From contig JBCCUP010000033.1 of the NCBI GenBank assembly GCA_039196715.1, forward strand, positions 1 through 44,589: a DNA stretch of 44,589 bases, in the 5' to 3' direction. Origin of the DNA: Pseudomonadota bacterium. GTDB lineage: Bacteria > Pseudomonadota > Gammaproteobacteria > CALCKW01. Positions 1 to 8,841 of this stretch are shown here, one piece after another (the first letter of the stretch is position 1; every line of letters begins with the position of its first letter). The notes under the pieces were generated by a model. That model searched no databases. It had not been told where the DNA came from and saw only the letters and a list, made by a program, of their open reading frames with translations. Position numbers and translations under genes: made by a program.

Positions 1-12
1 CAGCCTGACAAC

Positions 13-678
13 ATGCACTATTTACTGGTTGAGGACAGTGAGGACATCGGACAGGCGGTGACCGCACGGCTGAGCGAACAGGGCCACGCCGTGGACTGGG
101 CGCGCACCTTGGCCGAGGCCGACGCCGTGCTGGCCGCGAGTGGCGTCGACCTGATCGTGCTCGACATCATGCTGCCCGATGGCGACGGTCGCGACTTCCT
201 CGCCCGGCACCGGGCCCGCGCCGACACCACGCCGGTGTTGGTCCTGACCGCGCGCAGCCGGGTTTCGGACCGTGTCAGTGTGCTCGACCTCGGCGCCGAC
301 GACTACCTGACCAAGCCCTTCGACATCGACGAACTCGACGCGCGCTGTCGTGCCCTGATCCGGCGCAGCAGCGGGGGGGCACGCGAGCACTTCAGGGTCG
401 GCACGCTGGTGTACGACCCGCTCGCCAGCACCGTCACCGTCGACGCCGACGTGCGACCGCTGCGCAACCGGGAAAACCGCCTGCTCGAAGTGTTCTTCCG
501 CGCGAACGGGCGCGTGCTGTCGAAGGCACACCTGCTGGACAGCCTGTTCTCACTCGACGCCGACGTGTCGGAGAACACCATCGAGGTGTACGTCGGCCGC
601 CTGCGCCAGCAACTCAGTGGCAGCGGCGTGCGCATCGAGACCGTCCGCGGCGCGGGCTACCGATTGGCCGGCGCATGA
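13..678 (+). CDS. OmpR-family response regulator (TctD/QseB-like)
   Basis: A 221-residue two-domain transcriptional regulator. The N-terminal receiver begins LLVEDSED; the phospho-acceptor is Asp51 (VLDIMLPDGDG), with Thr79 (LVLTAR) and Lys101 (LTKPFD) completing the conserved set. The C-terminal half, from about residue 125, is an OmpR-type winged helix ending IETVRGAGYRLAGA. Its stop overlaps the next start (ATGA at 675-678), so it is translationally coupled to the kinase at 675-2087, its likely partner. The length is normal for the family. The start near the window edge is the only ATG that gives the full receiver strand. Target genes are not visible. Confidence 0.95.
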   Translation: MHYLLVEDSEDIGQAVTARLSEQGHAVDWARTLAEADAVLAASGVDLIVLDIMLPDGDGRDFLARHRARADTTPVLVLTARSRVSDRVSVLDLGADDYLTKPFDIDELDARCRALIRRSSGGAREHFRVGTLVYDPLASTVTVDADVRPLRNRENRLLEVFFRANGRVLSKAHLLDSLFSLDADVSENTIEVYVGRLRQQLSGSGVRIETVRGAGYRLAGA

Positions 679-2087
679 ACCGCACCGCCGTCGCGCCCGA
701 CGCCGGCCCGTCGCTGCGGTACCGACTGCTGGCGATGCTGCTCGCGGCCTTTCTGCTGCTTGCTCTCGGCCTCTACACGGGCACGCGAGCGATCGCCGAG
801 AACGCCGCCGACCGGGTGCAGGACCACACCCTTGCCGCGTCCTTGAACGCCGTCGCCGAGCAGCTGAGCGTGGTCGACGGCGAAGTCAGCGTCGACCTGC
901 CCTACGCCGCCCTGGCCTTGCTGGGGGCCGCCGGCGACGACCGGGTGTTCTACCGGGTGTCGTTGCAGCCCGGCGGCGAACTGACGGGCTACGCCGACTT
1001 GCCACACGCCGTCACCGAGGCCCGCGACCAGCCGCGTTTTCAGACCCGCGACTACCGCGGGGACCCGGTGCGCATCGCCAGCACACAACGCGCGGTGTTC
1101 AACCGCAACGGCGTGGCAACGGTCACCCTCTCCATCGCCCAGAGCCGCGACAGCCACACCGAGATCATCGACCGCATCTCGCGCAACGCCGCAGCGCTCG
1201 GCGCGGCCTTTCTGCTCTCTGCAGTCGTGCTGGCCTGGTTTGCGATCGGCGGCGCCCTCGCCCCGCTCGGCCGCCTGAGTGACGCGCTCCGCACCCGACG
1301 CGCCCACGACACGGCGCCGCTGGCCCTGCGGGTGCCCCGTGACATTGCCCCCGTTGTCGGGTCATTGAACGGTTTTCTCCAACGCCTGCGCACCACGCTG
1401 AACAACACCGAGACCCTGATCGCCGACGCCGCACACCGGGTTCGCACGCCGCTGACGGCGGTCAAGGCGCAGGCCCAACTGGCGTTACGTCACGCTGAGC
1501 ACCCGGAACAGCGGGACCGCCTGCGCAACCTGCTGCGGGCCGTTGATCAAACGGCGCGATCGACCGATCAGATTCTCGATCACGCGATGGTCACGTTCCG
1601 CAGCGACAGCGTCGACCACGCCACACAGCGCGAGCACAGCGACACGGTGGCCTTGTTGCACAACGCCATCACCGAGTTGCGCTACGCCGCCGAGCAACGT
1701 GATATCGCACTCCAGATCACGGTGCCGCCAGCCCCGCAGACGCTCGAGCTCGACCCGATACTCGTGACCGAGGCGCTGCGGAACGTGATCGACAATGCCA
1801 TCAAGTATTCACCCACCGAGTCGGAAGTCGCGATCAGCTTGACCGCCCATGCCGAGCATCTCGACATCGCCGTCGCCGACCACGGTTGCGGCATTGCCGA
1901 CGCTGACACCGCACGCGTGCGCGAGCGCTTTGTCCGTGGCAGCAACGCCGGCAACGTTGTGGGCTCCGGTCTGGGTCTGACCATCGTCGAGCAGGTCATG
2001 CAGGCCCACGGGGGCAGTCTTGCCATTTCGGCGCGCCACGGCGGTGGCACCGTTGTCACCCTCCGTTTTCCGCGGGCACGTTCATGA
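675..2087 (+). CDS. Sensor histidine kinase (TctE/QseC-like)
   Basis: A 470-residue membrane kinase. One transmembrane segment lies at about 17-37 and a second at about 174-196, flanking a periplasmic sensor region of about 135 residues. The cytoplasmic part has the H-box with His254 in AAHRVRTPLTAVKAQ, the N-box ALRNVIDNAIKYSP, and glycine-rich ATP sites VADHGCGI and GSGLGLTIVEQV. It lies between its response regulator and a periplasmic binding protein, with 4-base ATGA overlaps on both sides, so the three proteins are made together. By architecture it resembles kinases sensing organic acids or other small solutes, but the ligand is not evident. Confidence 0.93.
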   Translation: MNRTAVAPDAGPSLRYRLLAMLLAAFLLLALGLYTGTRAIAENAADRVQDHTLAASLNAVAEQLSVVDGEVSVDLPYAALALLGAAGDDRVFYRVSLQPGGELTGYADLPHAVTEARDQPRFQTRDYRGDPVRIASTQRAVFNRNGVATVTLSIAQSRDSHTEIIDRISRNAAALGAAFLLSAVVLAWFAIGGALAPLGRLSDALRTRRAHDTAPLALRVPRDIAPVVGSLNGFLQRLRTTLNNTETLIADAAHRVRTPLTAVKAQAQLALRHAEHPEQRDRLRNLLRAVDQTARSTDQILDHAMVTFRSDSVDHATQREHSDTVALLHNAITELRYAAEQRDIALQITVPPAPQTLELDPILVTEALRNVIDNAIKYSPTESEVAISLTAHAEHLDIAVADHGCGIADADTARVRERFVRGSNAGNVVGSGLGLTIVEQVMQAHGGSLAISARHGGGTVVTLRFPRARS

Positions 2088-3163
2088 GAGCCACACTGAT
2101 CGCCGTGCTCTGCCTGCTGGTGTGCAGCGTGGCACGCGCAGCCGAACGCGCCGTAGAGAGCCTGCCCTTCGCGGTCGAAGCCCACGCCTACCTGCCCGCA
2201 ACCCCGACCACAGCGGTGTTGGACATTGTCAGCTCGGCCGACCTGGCCCTGTTTGGCACGGTGCTCGACGGGTTTCAGGCGCGGTCACCCGGCGTCGCGA
2301 TCAACTACTTCCAGGTGTCGAGCCTCGAGGCCAACAAGGCCGCCACCGCAAACGCCGGCATCGATCTCGTGATCAGCTCGGCCATGGACCTGCAGACCAA
2401 GCTTGCCAATGACGGTGCGGCGCAGCCCTGGCGCTCGGCCGCAACGACCCGCCTGCCCGCCTGGGCACGCTGGCGCGACCGGGTGATCGCGTTCACCGAG
2501 GAACCGATCGTGATCGTGCTGAGCCACAGTGCGTTCGCGGGCGATCTGCCGCGCACACGCAGCGAGATCATGAACCGCTTGCGCGAGCAGCGGCCGCGGT
2601 TCCGAACGCGGTTGATCACCTACGATCTCGCCGCCAGCGGTCTCGCGTATCTGTTGGCAACACAGGACACCCGGCACGGTGGCACCTTCTGGGGCCTGAC
2701 CGAACTCATGGGTGCGCTGGATTCCCAGTTCGTGTGTTGCTCGGGCCAGATGATCGACGCGATTCTCAGCGGCGAAGCGGACATCGCCTACAACGTGATT
2801 GGCTCGTACGCGCGGCAACGCCTCTCGGCGCTGCCGGCCGATCACCCGGGTTTCGTCATCCTCGAACCCGAGGATTACACCCTGCTGATGCTGCGCAGCG
2901 CGCTGATTCCGATCACCGCCGACGCCGCCGCCGCGGCTGGGCGCTTCATCGACTTTCTGCTGTCCGACACCGGGCGCGTGCACTTGCGCGACGATGCCGG
3001 CCTGCCACCCTTGCCCACGCGACAAGACACGCGTGCGCCGTCGAGCCGTCCGATCAAACTGGGGCCGGGCTTGTTGGTGTTTCTCGATCGTCTGAAGAAA
3101 CGCCGGTTCCTCCAGACCTGGCAGGACGCGACGCAGCGCCAAAACGAGGTGCGTAGCGACTGA
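2084..3163 (+). CDS. Periplasmic substrate-binding protein coupled to a two-component system
   Basis: A 359-residue exported protein with an N-terminal signal peptide (MRATLIAVLCLLVCSVARAA). The rest resembles ABC-type extracellular solute-binding proteins of the iron/putrescine-like class: an opening strand AVLDIVSSADLALFGTVL, a middle EEPIVIVLSHSAF segment, and a C-terminal FIDFLLSDTGRVHLRDDAG helix typical of that fold. No permease or ATPase gene follows; downstream is a decayed gene. Its start overlaps the kinase stop (ATGA, 2084-2087). The arrangement suggests that it presents a ligand to the kinase rather than feeding a transporter. That role is inference; the family assignment is moderately sure. 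Confidence 0.8.
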   Translation: MRATLIAVLCLLVCSVARAAERAVESLPFAVEAHAYLPATPTTAVLDIVSSADLALFGTVLDGFQARSPGVAINYFQVSSLEANKAATANAGIDLVISSAMDLQTKLANDGAAQPWRSAATTRLPAWARWRDRVIAFTEEPIVIVLSHSAFAGDLPRTRSEIMNRLREQRPRFRTRLITYDLAASGLAYLLATQDTRHGGTFWGLTELMGALDSQFVCCSGQMIDAILSGEADIAYNVIGSYARQRLSALPADHPGFVILEPEDYTLLMLRSALIPITADAAAAAGRFIDFLLSDTGRVHLRDDAGLPPLPTRQDTRAPSSRPIKLGPGLLVFLDRLKKRRFLQTWQDATQRQNEVRSD

Positions 3164-3244
3164 ACCATCGCACCCGGCGCAGGGGCACGCGGCGTGGCCT
3201 TGCCGCGCGATGGTGATTTTCCCTCATCTGAATGTCCGGGGTAA

Positions 3245-3689
3245 CCAGGGAACCGCTACGGTGCTCGGTCCGGCGACCTCAAGGTACGTATCTGCAACCT
3301 CGACCCCGCGCACAGCCCCGGTGACAGTGCTGTCTTGCTGCCTGAGAACCGGCTGATGATCAGCGGCGATCTGAGCTCCCACGAGCGGTTATTGCCGGTC
3401 TTCGAGCACACCGACAACAACGGCCTTGAACGGGACAGGGTCGGCGTTTGAGGCGCTCGGCGCCAATAGCGTGATCTCGGGGCACGGTGGGCCGAAAACC
3501 GTCGACGTGGTGCGCCGCCACACCCACGACAACCTGGCCGACTTGCGTCAACGCATTGCCGCGCACCTCGACCAGGGCGGCAACCTCGCCGGTGCCTGCT
3601 GCGTCAACCTGTCGCGGTGGGCGCACCTCGACACCCGGCGCACGCTGACACGCCACAACGCCGGCCGCGTGGTCGAGGCGGTGGAGTTC
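3245..3689 (+). pseudogene. Remnant of a metallo-beta-lactamase-fold hydrolase, truncated and frameshifted
   Basis: Two adjacent reading frames together give the C-terminal part of an MBL-fold metallo-hydrolase. The first frame (about 3245-3451) reads AHSPGDSAVLLPENRLMISG and then stops at 3449-3451. The second (from about 3426) continues with ANSVISGHGGPKTVDVV and the tail HLDQGGNLAGACCVNLSRWA...AGRVVEAVEF, typical of SoxH-like members. The N-terminal half with the HxHxDH zinc motif is absent, and a stop precedes the first frame. Loss of the start and metal site plus a frameshift near 3420-3450 make this a pseudogene. It lies between the binding-protein gene and the deacetylase. Confidence 0.75.
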
Positions 3690-3766
3690 ACGTCGCCACG
3701 CTGCGCGCACGCGCGCAGGCGATTCCCGGTAAGCTCCCCGTCGACACACCAGGCGGGCGCCACACC

Positions 3767-4789
3767 ATGCAAGCCGTTTTCGATCGTCGCCAGCAACAGC
3801 ACGACCCGCAACGCTTTGTGCGATTGGGCCAACTCGGCGAAAGCCCTGAACAACCCGAGCGCGCCGAGCGCTTGCTGGCCGCGCTGGAGCGGGCCACCAT
3901 CCCGGTGCGGGTGCCGGACGACCACGGCATCACACCGATCGCGCAGGTCCACAGCCCGCTCTACCTGCACTTTCTCGAAACCATCCACGCGCGCTGGGTC
4001 GACCTGCCGGGCGCCTCGGACGAAGTGTTGCCCAACGTCCACCCGCGCGATCGCAGCGAGCGCTATCCGGCGTCACCCATCGGGCAAGCGGGCTATCACC
4101 AGGCCGACACCGCCTGCCCGATCGGCGCGCACACGTGGTCGGCGGCCTACTGGTCCGCGCAAACCGCCCTGACCGCCGCCAGCGCATTGCAGCGCAACGC
4201 CGGACCGCAGTACGCGCTGTGCCGCCCACCTGGCCACCACGCCTGCGCCGAGCAAGCGGGCGGGTTCTGTTTCCTCAACAACGCAGCGATAGCGGCACAA
4301 CACCTGTTGCTGCAGGGCGCGCGGCCCGCGGTGTTGGACGTCGATGTCCACCACGGCAACGGCACGCAGCAGATCTTCTACCAGCGCGACGACGTGCTGA
4401 CCGTGTCGCTGCACGCCGACCCGATGCATTTTTACCCGTTTTTCGTCGGCCACCGGAGCGAGACCGGCGCAGGGCGGGGTGTCGGGTACAACATCAACTT
4501 GCCGATGCCGCTCGGCAGCGACGACACCACCTTCATCCAGACGCTCGACGCGGCGTGCGATCACATCGCCCGCTTCGGTGCCGATGTGCTGGTGGTGGCC
4601 TTGGGTCTCGATGCTCACGAGAGCGATCCCTTGCGCGGGCTCGCAGTGACCACATCGGGGTTTTCGCGGATCGGCGCCCGCATCGGCCGCGCAGGCTTGC
4701 CCACGGTCTTCATCCAGGAGGGCGGGTACCTCTCGGAACACCTCAGCGGAAACCTTGAAGCAGTGCTGACCGGGTTCACCAACAGTTAG
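3767..4789 (+). CDS. aphA: Acetylpolyamine amidohydrolase (histone-deacetylase family)
   Basis: A 340-residue zinc hydrolase predicted to remove acetyl groups from acetylated polyamines. The paired histidines His157-His158 are in RPPGHHA. The zinc ligands are Asp193 and His195 (DVDVHHGNG) and Asp282 (LGLDAHESDPL), and the transition-state Tyr321 is in EGGY. These lie two residues from the positions known in the Mycoplana acetylpolyamine amidohydrolase, and the DPMHFYPFFVGHRSETG segment is typical of that subfamily. The ATG at 3767 gives the usual family start MQAVFDRRQQQHDP; upstream in-frame sequence overlaps the pseudogene and is not used. The stop TAG is completed by the first base of a dispersed repeat. 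Confidence 0.9.
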   Translation: MQAVFDRRQQQHDPQRFVRLGQLGESPEQPERAERLLAALERATIPVRVPDDHGITPIAQVHSPLYLHFLETIHARWVDLPGASDEVLPNVHPRDRSERYPASPIGQAGYHQADTACPIGAHTWSAAYWSAQTALTAASALQRNAGPQYALCRPPGHHACAEQAGGFCFLNNAAIAAQHLLLQGARPAVLDVDVHHGNGTQQIFYQRDDVLTVSLHADPMHFYPFFVGHRSETGAGRGVGYNINLPMPLGSDDTTFIQTLDAACDHIARFGADVLVVALGLDAHESDPLRGLAVTTSGFSRIGARIGRAGLPTVFIQEGGYLSEHLSGNLEAVLTGFTNS

Positions 4790-4966
4790 ACGCTGTCGTC
4801 ACGCGTTGACGCATCGAGCGAAAACAGCGCCGGCGTGGAACGGTTTGCAAGAACCGCAGCGCAGTGGACGTATTGGTACAGGCCAGCGGCGCAAGCGCAG
4901 CAAAGCGCCCGACGTACGACGCCCGCGCCGTTTGCAGCCGAGTATCCGGCTCTTGACGACAGTGTC
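4789..4966. repeat. Dispersed inverted-repeat element, copy 1
   Basis: About 178 bp, with related copies at 18900-19054 and 30577-30775. The ends are imperfect inverted repeats: left GACGCTGTCGTCACGCG, right (reverse complement) GACACTGTCGTCAAGAG. Blocks shared with copy 3 include GAGCGAAAACA, GTGGAACGGT, GAACCGCAGCGCAGTG, AAGCGCAGCAAAGCG and GACGTACGACGC. Internal hairpins are CGGTT/AACCG (4841-4856) and AGCCG/CGGCT (about 4936-4951). There is no obvious target-site duplication and no transposase, so it is best described as a MITE-like or structured intergenic element. Its first G (4789) is the last base of the TAG stop of the deacetylase. Confidence 0.85.
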
Positions 4967-5055
4967 CGGAACGCCCACGGGGACCGCTCGGCACACGGCA
5001 CGCGCGGCGTGCAAATTGCAGCCCACCGGTGTTTGTGTGACCTGAGGGTATCGAC

Positions 5056-6030
5056 ATGCGGCCAACTGCACTGGCACTTCTGTTGACACTGGGCCTTGCG
5101 GGCTGCGGCGGTTCGGGCTCGGGGGGCCCATCGAGTGTGTCCTACCCGACTGCCGGCGACTACGCCGAGCTGCGCGTGTCCAATGACAACGCCTCGAGCT
5201 TGTACTCGGGCACCACGACCGCGCTCGCCGACGACACCACCAGCACCCCTGGGGTGTCGTCCGACGCCTTCACACACCGACCGGCGACCGCGTTGAACGC
5301 GTTGAGTCAGGTCACCGAGCTCTATCCGACCTTCACCACGCGTGCGCTGCAACGCGTCTCGACCCGACAGACCAGCGCCTGCGCAGGCGGCGGCAGCATG
5401 ACGGTGACCGGCACCGGCCAGCTGACAGCGGCTGGCGACACGCTCAGCGTGACCTTCGCCAACTGTGTGACGGCAGGCAGCACGGTGAACGGCGGATTCA
5501 GCATGACCAACGTTTCGAGCGGCAGCAGCGCCGGTGCGATTCGTCTGGTCTTCGACAACCTGTTGACCGTCGACGCCACCCAGTCGGTCTACGTCGACGG
5601 CGACCTCAGCACCGAGGTCTCCAGCACCGGCTCCACCACGGTGGTGACCATGACCAGCACGCGGCTGAACGTGAAAGACAGCCTGGCCGGCGACACGGTG
5701 ATGAGCAACCTCCTTATCCGCGGTGAACTCGACACCGGCGGCGCCTCACGTCTGTCGATGGCCTACACCCTGGCGTCCGACGCCATCAACGGCCGGATCA
5801 CGGTCAGCACGCCTATCCAACTCGCCTTCGACGCGAACCAGACCTACCCCAGCACTGGTCAATTGCGGATCACCGGCGAGGGCGGCAGCTACGTCGAGTT
5901 CGACGCCAACACCGGTGACGTCTCCACCGTGTTGGTGACCGTCAGCAGCACCAGCGGCACCACCGCCAACACGGTGAGCTGGACCAGTCTTGGCGGTCAG
6001 ACGTTGACCGGCGTGGTCGACTTCACCTGA
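5056..6030 (+). CDS. Predicted outer-membrane lipoprotein of unknown function
   Basis: A 324-residue protein with a lipoprotein signal: a hydrophobic stretch then LAGC with Cys17 as the lipidation site, followed by a flexible GGSGSGG linker. The Gly at +2 favours the outer membrane. The rest is rich in Thr, Ser, Gly and Asp with alternating polar/hydrophobic strands (for example TVNGGFSMTNVSSGSSAGAI), suggesting a secreted beta-sheet fold. No known domain was recognised. A GAGGGT ribosome-binding site lies just before the ATG. It sits alone between a repeat element and the peptidase gene. Confidence 0.8.
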   Translation: MRPTALALLLTLGLAGCGGSGSGGPSSVSYPTAGDYAELRVSNDNASSLYSGTTTALADDTTSTPGVSSDAFTHRPATALNALSQVTELYPTFTTRALQRVSTRQTSACAGGGSMTVTGTGQLTAAGDTLSVTFANCVTAGSTVNGGFSMTNVSSGSSAGAIRLVFDNLLTVDATQSVYVDGDLSTEVSSTGSTTVVTMTSTRLNVKDSLAGDTVMSNLLIRGELDTGGASRLSMAYTLASDAINGRITVSTPIQLAFDANQTYPSTGQLRITGEGGSYVEFDANTGDVSTVLVTVSSTSGTTANTVSWTSLGGQTLTGVVDFT

Positions 6031-6108
6031 CGACACCGGCCGCCTCACGGGGCACCTCTCATCCGGGGCAGTGGTACCATCGCGCCACGCCCCCGAACCG
6101 GAGTTGCC

Positions 6109-7227
6109 ATGACCGATGCCCGCCTGCAGCCGTTGTTGGACGCGCTGGCAACACACGGGCTCGACGCAGCCGCGTTTGTGCCGGGCCCCAACTTCGTCTC
6201 GCTGTTCGGTCGTGATTTTCACCTGATGGAACGTCCGCTGGTCGTCGTTGTCGCGGCGTCCGGCGAGGCCGTCGCCATCGTGCCGGACCTCGAGATGGGC
6301 AGTTTCGCTGCGCTGGATTTTCCGGGCGAGGTCATCCCCTGGCGCGATCAGGACGGCTACGAGCACGCCTTCGACGCGCTGGCCGACAGCCTGCCGGCAC
6401 TGCACAACACAGACCGCCTCGGCATCGAATCCCAGCGCATGCGCGCCTTTGAACACATGGCTTTGCAACGCGTCTACCCGCAAGCCACGCTGGTGGATGC
6501 GCACGGCGCCATCTCCTCGATGCGGGTGCGCAAGACGGCTGAGCAGATCGAGCATCTGCGCGAGGCGATTCGCCGTTCGGAGCATGCACTGGAGGTCGTG
6601 TTGCGCCACGTGCGCGCGGGCATGACCGAGAAGATGATCGAGTCGATGCTCATCAACGCGCTGGTCGAAGCCGGCTGCGATGGACTGTCCTTCAACCCGA
6701 TCGTCGCCGCGGCCGGCAACGCCGCCGAACCGCACGCACACGCGCGTGACGACTACCGCATTCAGGCCGGCGACCCGTTGCTGATCGATTTCGGTGGCCG
6801 GTACCAGGGCTACAACGCCGACATCACACGCACCTTTTTTGTCGAGCGCGCGAGCGACGAACACCGCGCCATCTACAACGCCGTGCTCAACGCCAACCTC
6901 GCGGGCATCGCTGCGGCCGTACCGGGTGCGACCGCACACGACATCGACGACGCCGCAACAGCGTCACTCGAGGCCACGCCCTACGCCGACCTGATCGTGC
7001 ACAAGACCGGGCACGGCCTCGGGCTCGATGTGCACGAGGCGCCGCAGATCATGCGCGGCAACCACCACACGCTCGAGCCGGGCACGGTGTTCACCGTCGA
7101 GCCGGGCTTGTATCGCACAAATGATGTCGGCGTGCGCATCGAGGACGACGTCGTGATCACCGCGTCGGGTTGCGAGGTGCTGACGCGGTTTCCGAAGACC
7201 CTGCAGATCGTCGGCGCTCCGTCGTGA
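6109..7227 (+). CDS. M24-family metallopeptidase (Xaa-Pro aminopeptidase-like)
   Basis: A 372-residue pita-bread-fold peptidase, likely cleaving an N-terminal residue before proline in small peptides. The N-terminal creatinase-like domain covers about residues 1-130. The catalytic domain carries the metal-binding motifs LLIDFGGRYQGYNADITRTF (two Asp), HKTGHGLGLDVHEAP (His), VFTVEPGLY (Glu) and VGVRIEDDVVIT (Glu). The five ligands of the family are therefore present. The start at 6109 has CGGAG upstream. The stop overlaps a GTG start of csaA (GTGA, 7224-7227), so the two are co-translated. Confidence 0.92.
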   Translation: MTDARLQPLLDALATHGLDAAAFVPGPNFVSLFGRDFHLMERPLVVVVAASGEAVAIVPDLEMGSFAALDFPGEVIPWRDQDGYEHAFDALADSLPALHNTDRLGIESQRMRAFEHMALQRVYPQATLVDAHGAISSMRVRKTAEQIEHLREAIRRSEHALEVVLRHVRAGMTEKMIESMLINALVEAGCDGLSFNPIVAAAGNAAEPHAHARDDYRIQAGDPLLIDFGGRYQGYNADITRTFFVERASDEHRAIYNAVLNANLAGIAAAVPGATAHDIDDAATASLEATPYADLIVHKTGHGLGLDVHEAPQIMRGNHHTLEPGTVFTVEPGLYRTNDVGVRIEDDVVITASGCEVLTRFPKTLQIVGAPS

Positions 7228-7568
7228 GCGACGCACCGCTGCAGTTCGACGAGTTTCTGCGGGTCGAGCTGCGGGTCGGTACCGTCCGGCAGGCAGAGCC
7301 TTTTCCGGAGGCGCGCAAGCCGGCGTTCATCCTGCACGTCGATTTTGGCGAGGCCATCGGCATACGGAAATCGAGTGCCCAGATCACCGACCTCTACATA
7401 CCCGAGGAACTGGTGGGCAAACAAGTGCTCGCGGTGGTCAATTTCCCACCGAAACAGATCGGGCCACTGATGTCGGAATGCCTCGTGACCGGTTTCTACA
7501 ACGCCGACGGCCAGGTGGTGCTGGCGGTGCCGGACCAACCGCTGCAGAACGGCGCGCGCCTCGCCTGA
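7224..7568 (+). CDS. csaA: CsaA-type tRNA-binding-domain protein
   Basis: A 114-residue single-domain OB-fold protein of the EMAP/tRNA-binding family. It opens LQFDEFLRVELRVGTVRQAE and contains FPEARKPAFILHVDFGEAIG, SSAQITDLYIPEELVGKQV and VVNFPPKQIGPLMSECLVTG, all characteristic of CsaA, a dimeric protein with chaperone-like and export-related activity in Bacillus. The GTG at 7224 gives the family length and overlaps the peptidase stop; the longer in-frame extension would run through the peptidase gene. The link with the peptidase is positional only. Confidence 0.92.
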   Translation: MSDAPLQFDEFLRVELRVGTVRQAEPFPEARKPAFILHVDFGEAIGIRKSSAQITDLYIPEELVGKQVLAVVNFPPKQIGPLMSECLVTGFYNADGQVVLAVPDQPLQNGARLA

Positions 7569-7664
7569 CACGGGCCTGCGGTGCGCGGCACGGCCGTCAA
7601 CGCACGCGCCGGGGTGGGCGCGCCGGACCAGACGCCCTCAGACCACAACCCGCCCAGCGACCGA

Positions 7665-8789
7665 TCAGGGCATCAGAACGAAGTTGCCGACAAAGGTCTT
7701 GTCTGCAAACTGCCGCTGTGCCGTTGCGATGTCGGCGAGCGGAAACGTGGCGGCGACCAGGGGTCGGATTTCACCGCGTTCGATGTAGCCGACCAGGTTC
7801 GGGAACACCGGCTCGTCCCACGCGGTGCAGCCGATCAGGTTGAGGTCCTTGAGGTAGAGGTCGCGCATGTCCACGGTCACGAGCGGGCCGGCAATGGCGC
7901 CGCTGGTGGCGTAGCGCCCACCGCGCCGCAACAGCTTGAGGATCGGACCGACACCGTCGCCGGCCACGTTGTCGATTGCTACAGTCACCGACGATTCCCC
8001 CAACGCGGCGACGAGGTCGGTGCCGCGTGCCACGGCCGTGTCGGCACCGAGCTCGCGAACGGCATCGAGCTTGTCCCGGCCGGCCACCGCGATCACCTCG
8101 GCACCCCGCCGTTTGCACAGTTGCACGAGCGCCGAACCGACGCCGCCCGACGCCCCGGTCACCAGCACACGGTCATCGACGCAGACCCCGGCGCGGTGGA
8201 CCATGTTCTCGGCCGTGCCGTAAGCACAGGGAATGGTGGCCAGTTCGGCATCCGACCAGTCACAGTCCACCGCAAAGACTTCACTCGCTGGCACAGTGAC
8301 GAACTCGGCAAAGGCGCCGTCGAAATCCGACGCCATCCAGATGTTCTCCAGTGACCCGTAACCGTCGCGACGCATGCACGCCCGCACCAGCACGCGTTGC
8401 CCCGGCGCGAGGTGCGAGACGCCCTCTCCGAGCTGCACCACGTCCCCACAGCAATCGGTGCCCTGGATCAGCGGAAACGGCGTGCGCTCGTTCCACCCGC
8501 CGTCCTCGACCTCGGGCCGCTCTTCGGCGTCTCTCAAGCCCGCCGTGCTGCCCGTGACCGACGACGAGTACCAGCCGAGCCGGGTGTTGACCTCGGTGTT
8601 GTTCACGCCGGCCGCACGCACCCGGAGAAGCACCTCGCCGGTGCGCGCCTTCGGCATCGGCACCTCGCGGTAGTCAAGCTTGTCATAACCGCCGTTGCCG
8701 GTAGTCACGACCGCACGCATGGTCGGCTCGCCAGCGCGCAGCGTGAAGCGCGCGGGGTCGGTGTGGGTCAGGTAGCTGAGATCGGTCAT
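7665..8789 (-). CDS. Zinc-free quinone-oxidoreductase-type alcohol dehydrogenase (MDR family)
   Basis: A medium-chain dehydrogenase/reductase of 374 residues from the ATG at 8789; an in-frame ATG at 8822 would add 11 residues. It has the GroES-like N-terminal part (MRAVVTTGNGGYDKLDYREV, RAAGVNNTEVNTRLGWYSSS), an NAD(P)-binding fold with TGASGGVGSALVQLCK, and the C-terminal FPLADIATAQRQFADKTFVG typical of quinone oxidoreductase-like members. Substrate unknown. It runs convergent with csaA, and no clear terminator hairpin is seen in the 96-bp gap. Confidence 0.88.
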   Translation of the reverse strand: MTDLSYLTHTDPARFTLRAGEPTMRAVVTTGNGGYDKLDYREVPMPKARTGEVLLRVRAAGVNNTEVNTRLGWYSSSVTGSTAGLRDAEERPEVEDGGWNERTPFPLIQGTDCCGDVVQLGEGVSHLAPGQRVLVRACMRRDGYGSLENIWMASDFDGAFAEFVTVPASEVFAVDCDWSDAELATIPCAYGTAENMVHRAGVCVDDRVLVTGASGGVGSALVQLCKRRGAEVIAVAGRDKLDAVRELGADTAVARGTDLVAALGESSVTVAIDNVAGDGVGPILKLLRRGGRYATSGAIAGPLVTVDMRDLYLKDLNLIGCTAWDEPVFPNLVGYIERGEIRPLVAATFPLADIATAQRQFADKTFVGNFVLMP

Positions 8790-8841
8790 GGGTGTGTCGC
8801 CGAATTCGAAGCGGAGGTGCAAGCGGCTGTGCCCACACCGC

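Noticed and set aside
3164-3214. ACCATCGC ... GCGATGGT as a terminator after the first operon
   Set aside because: The arms are 8 bp with a 35-base loop and only a weak T run afterwards; not convincing.
4806-5045. Short frames inside repeat copies 1 and 3 with similar translations (EPQRS...GQRRKRSKA)
   Set aside because: The similarity is explained by nucleotide conservation of the repeat; the frame is broken in copy 2 and lacks a ribosome-binding site.
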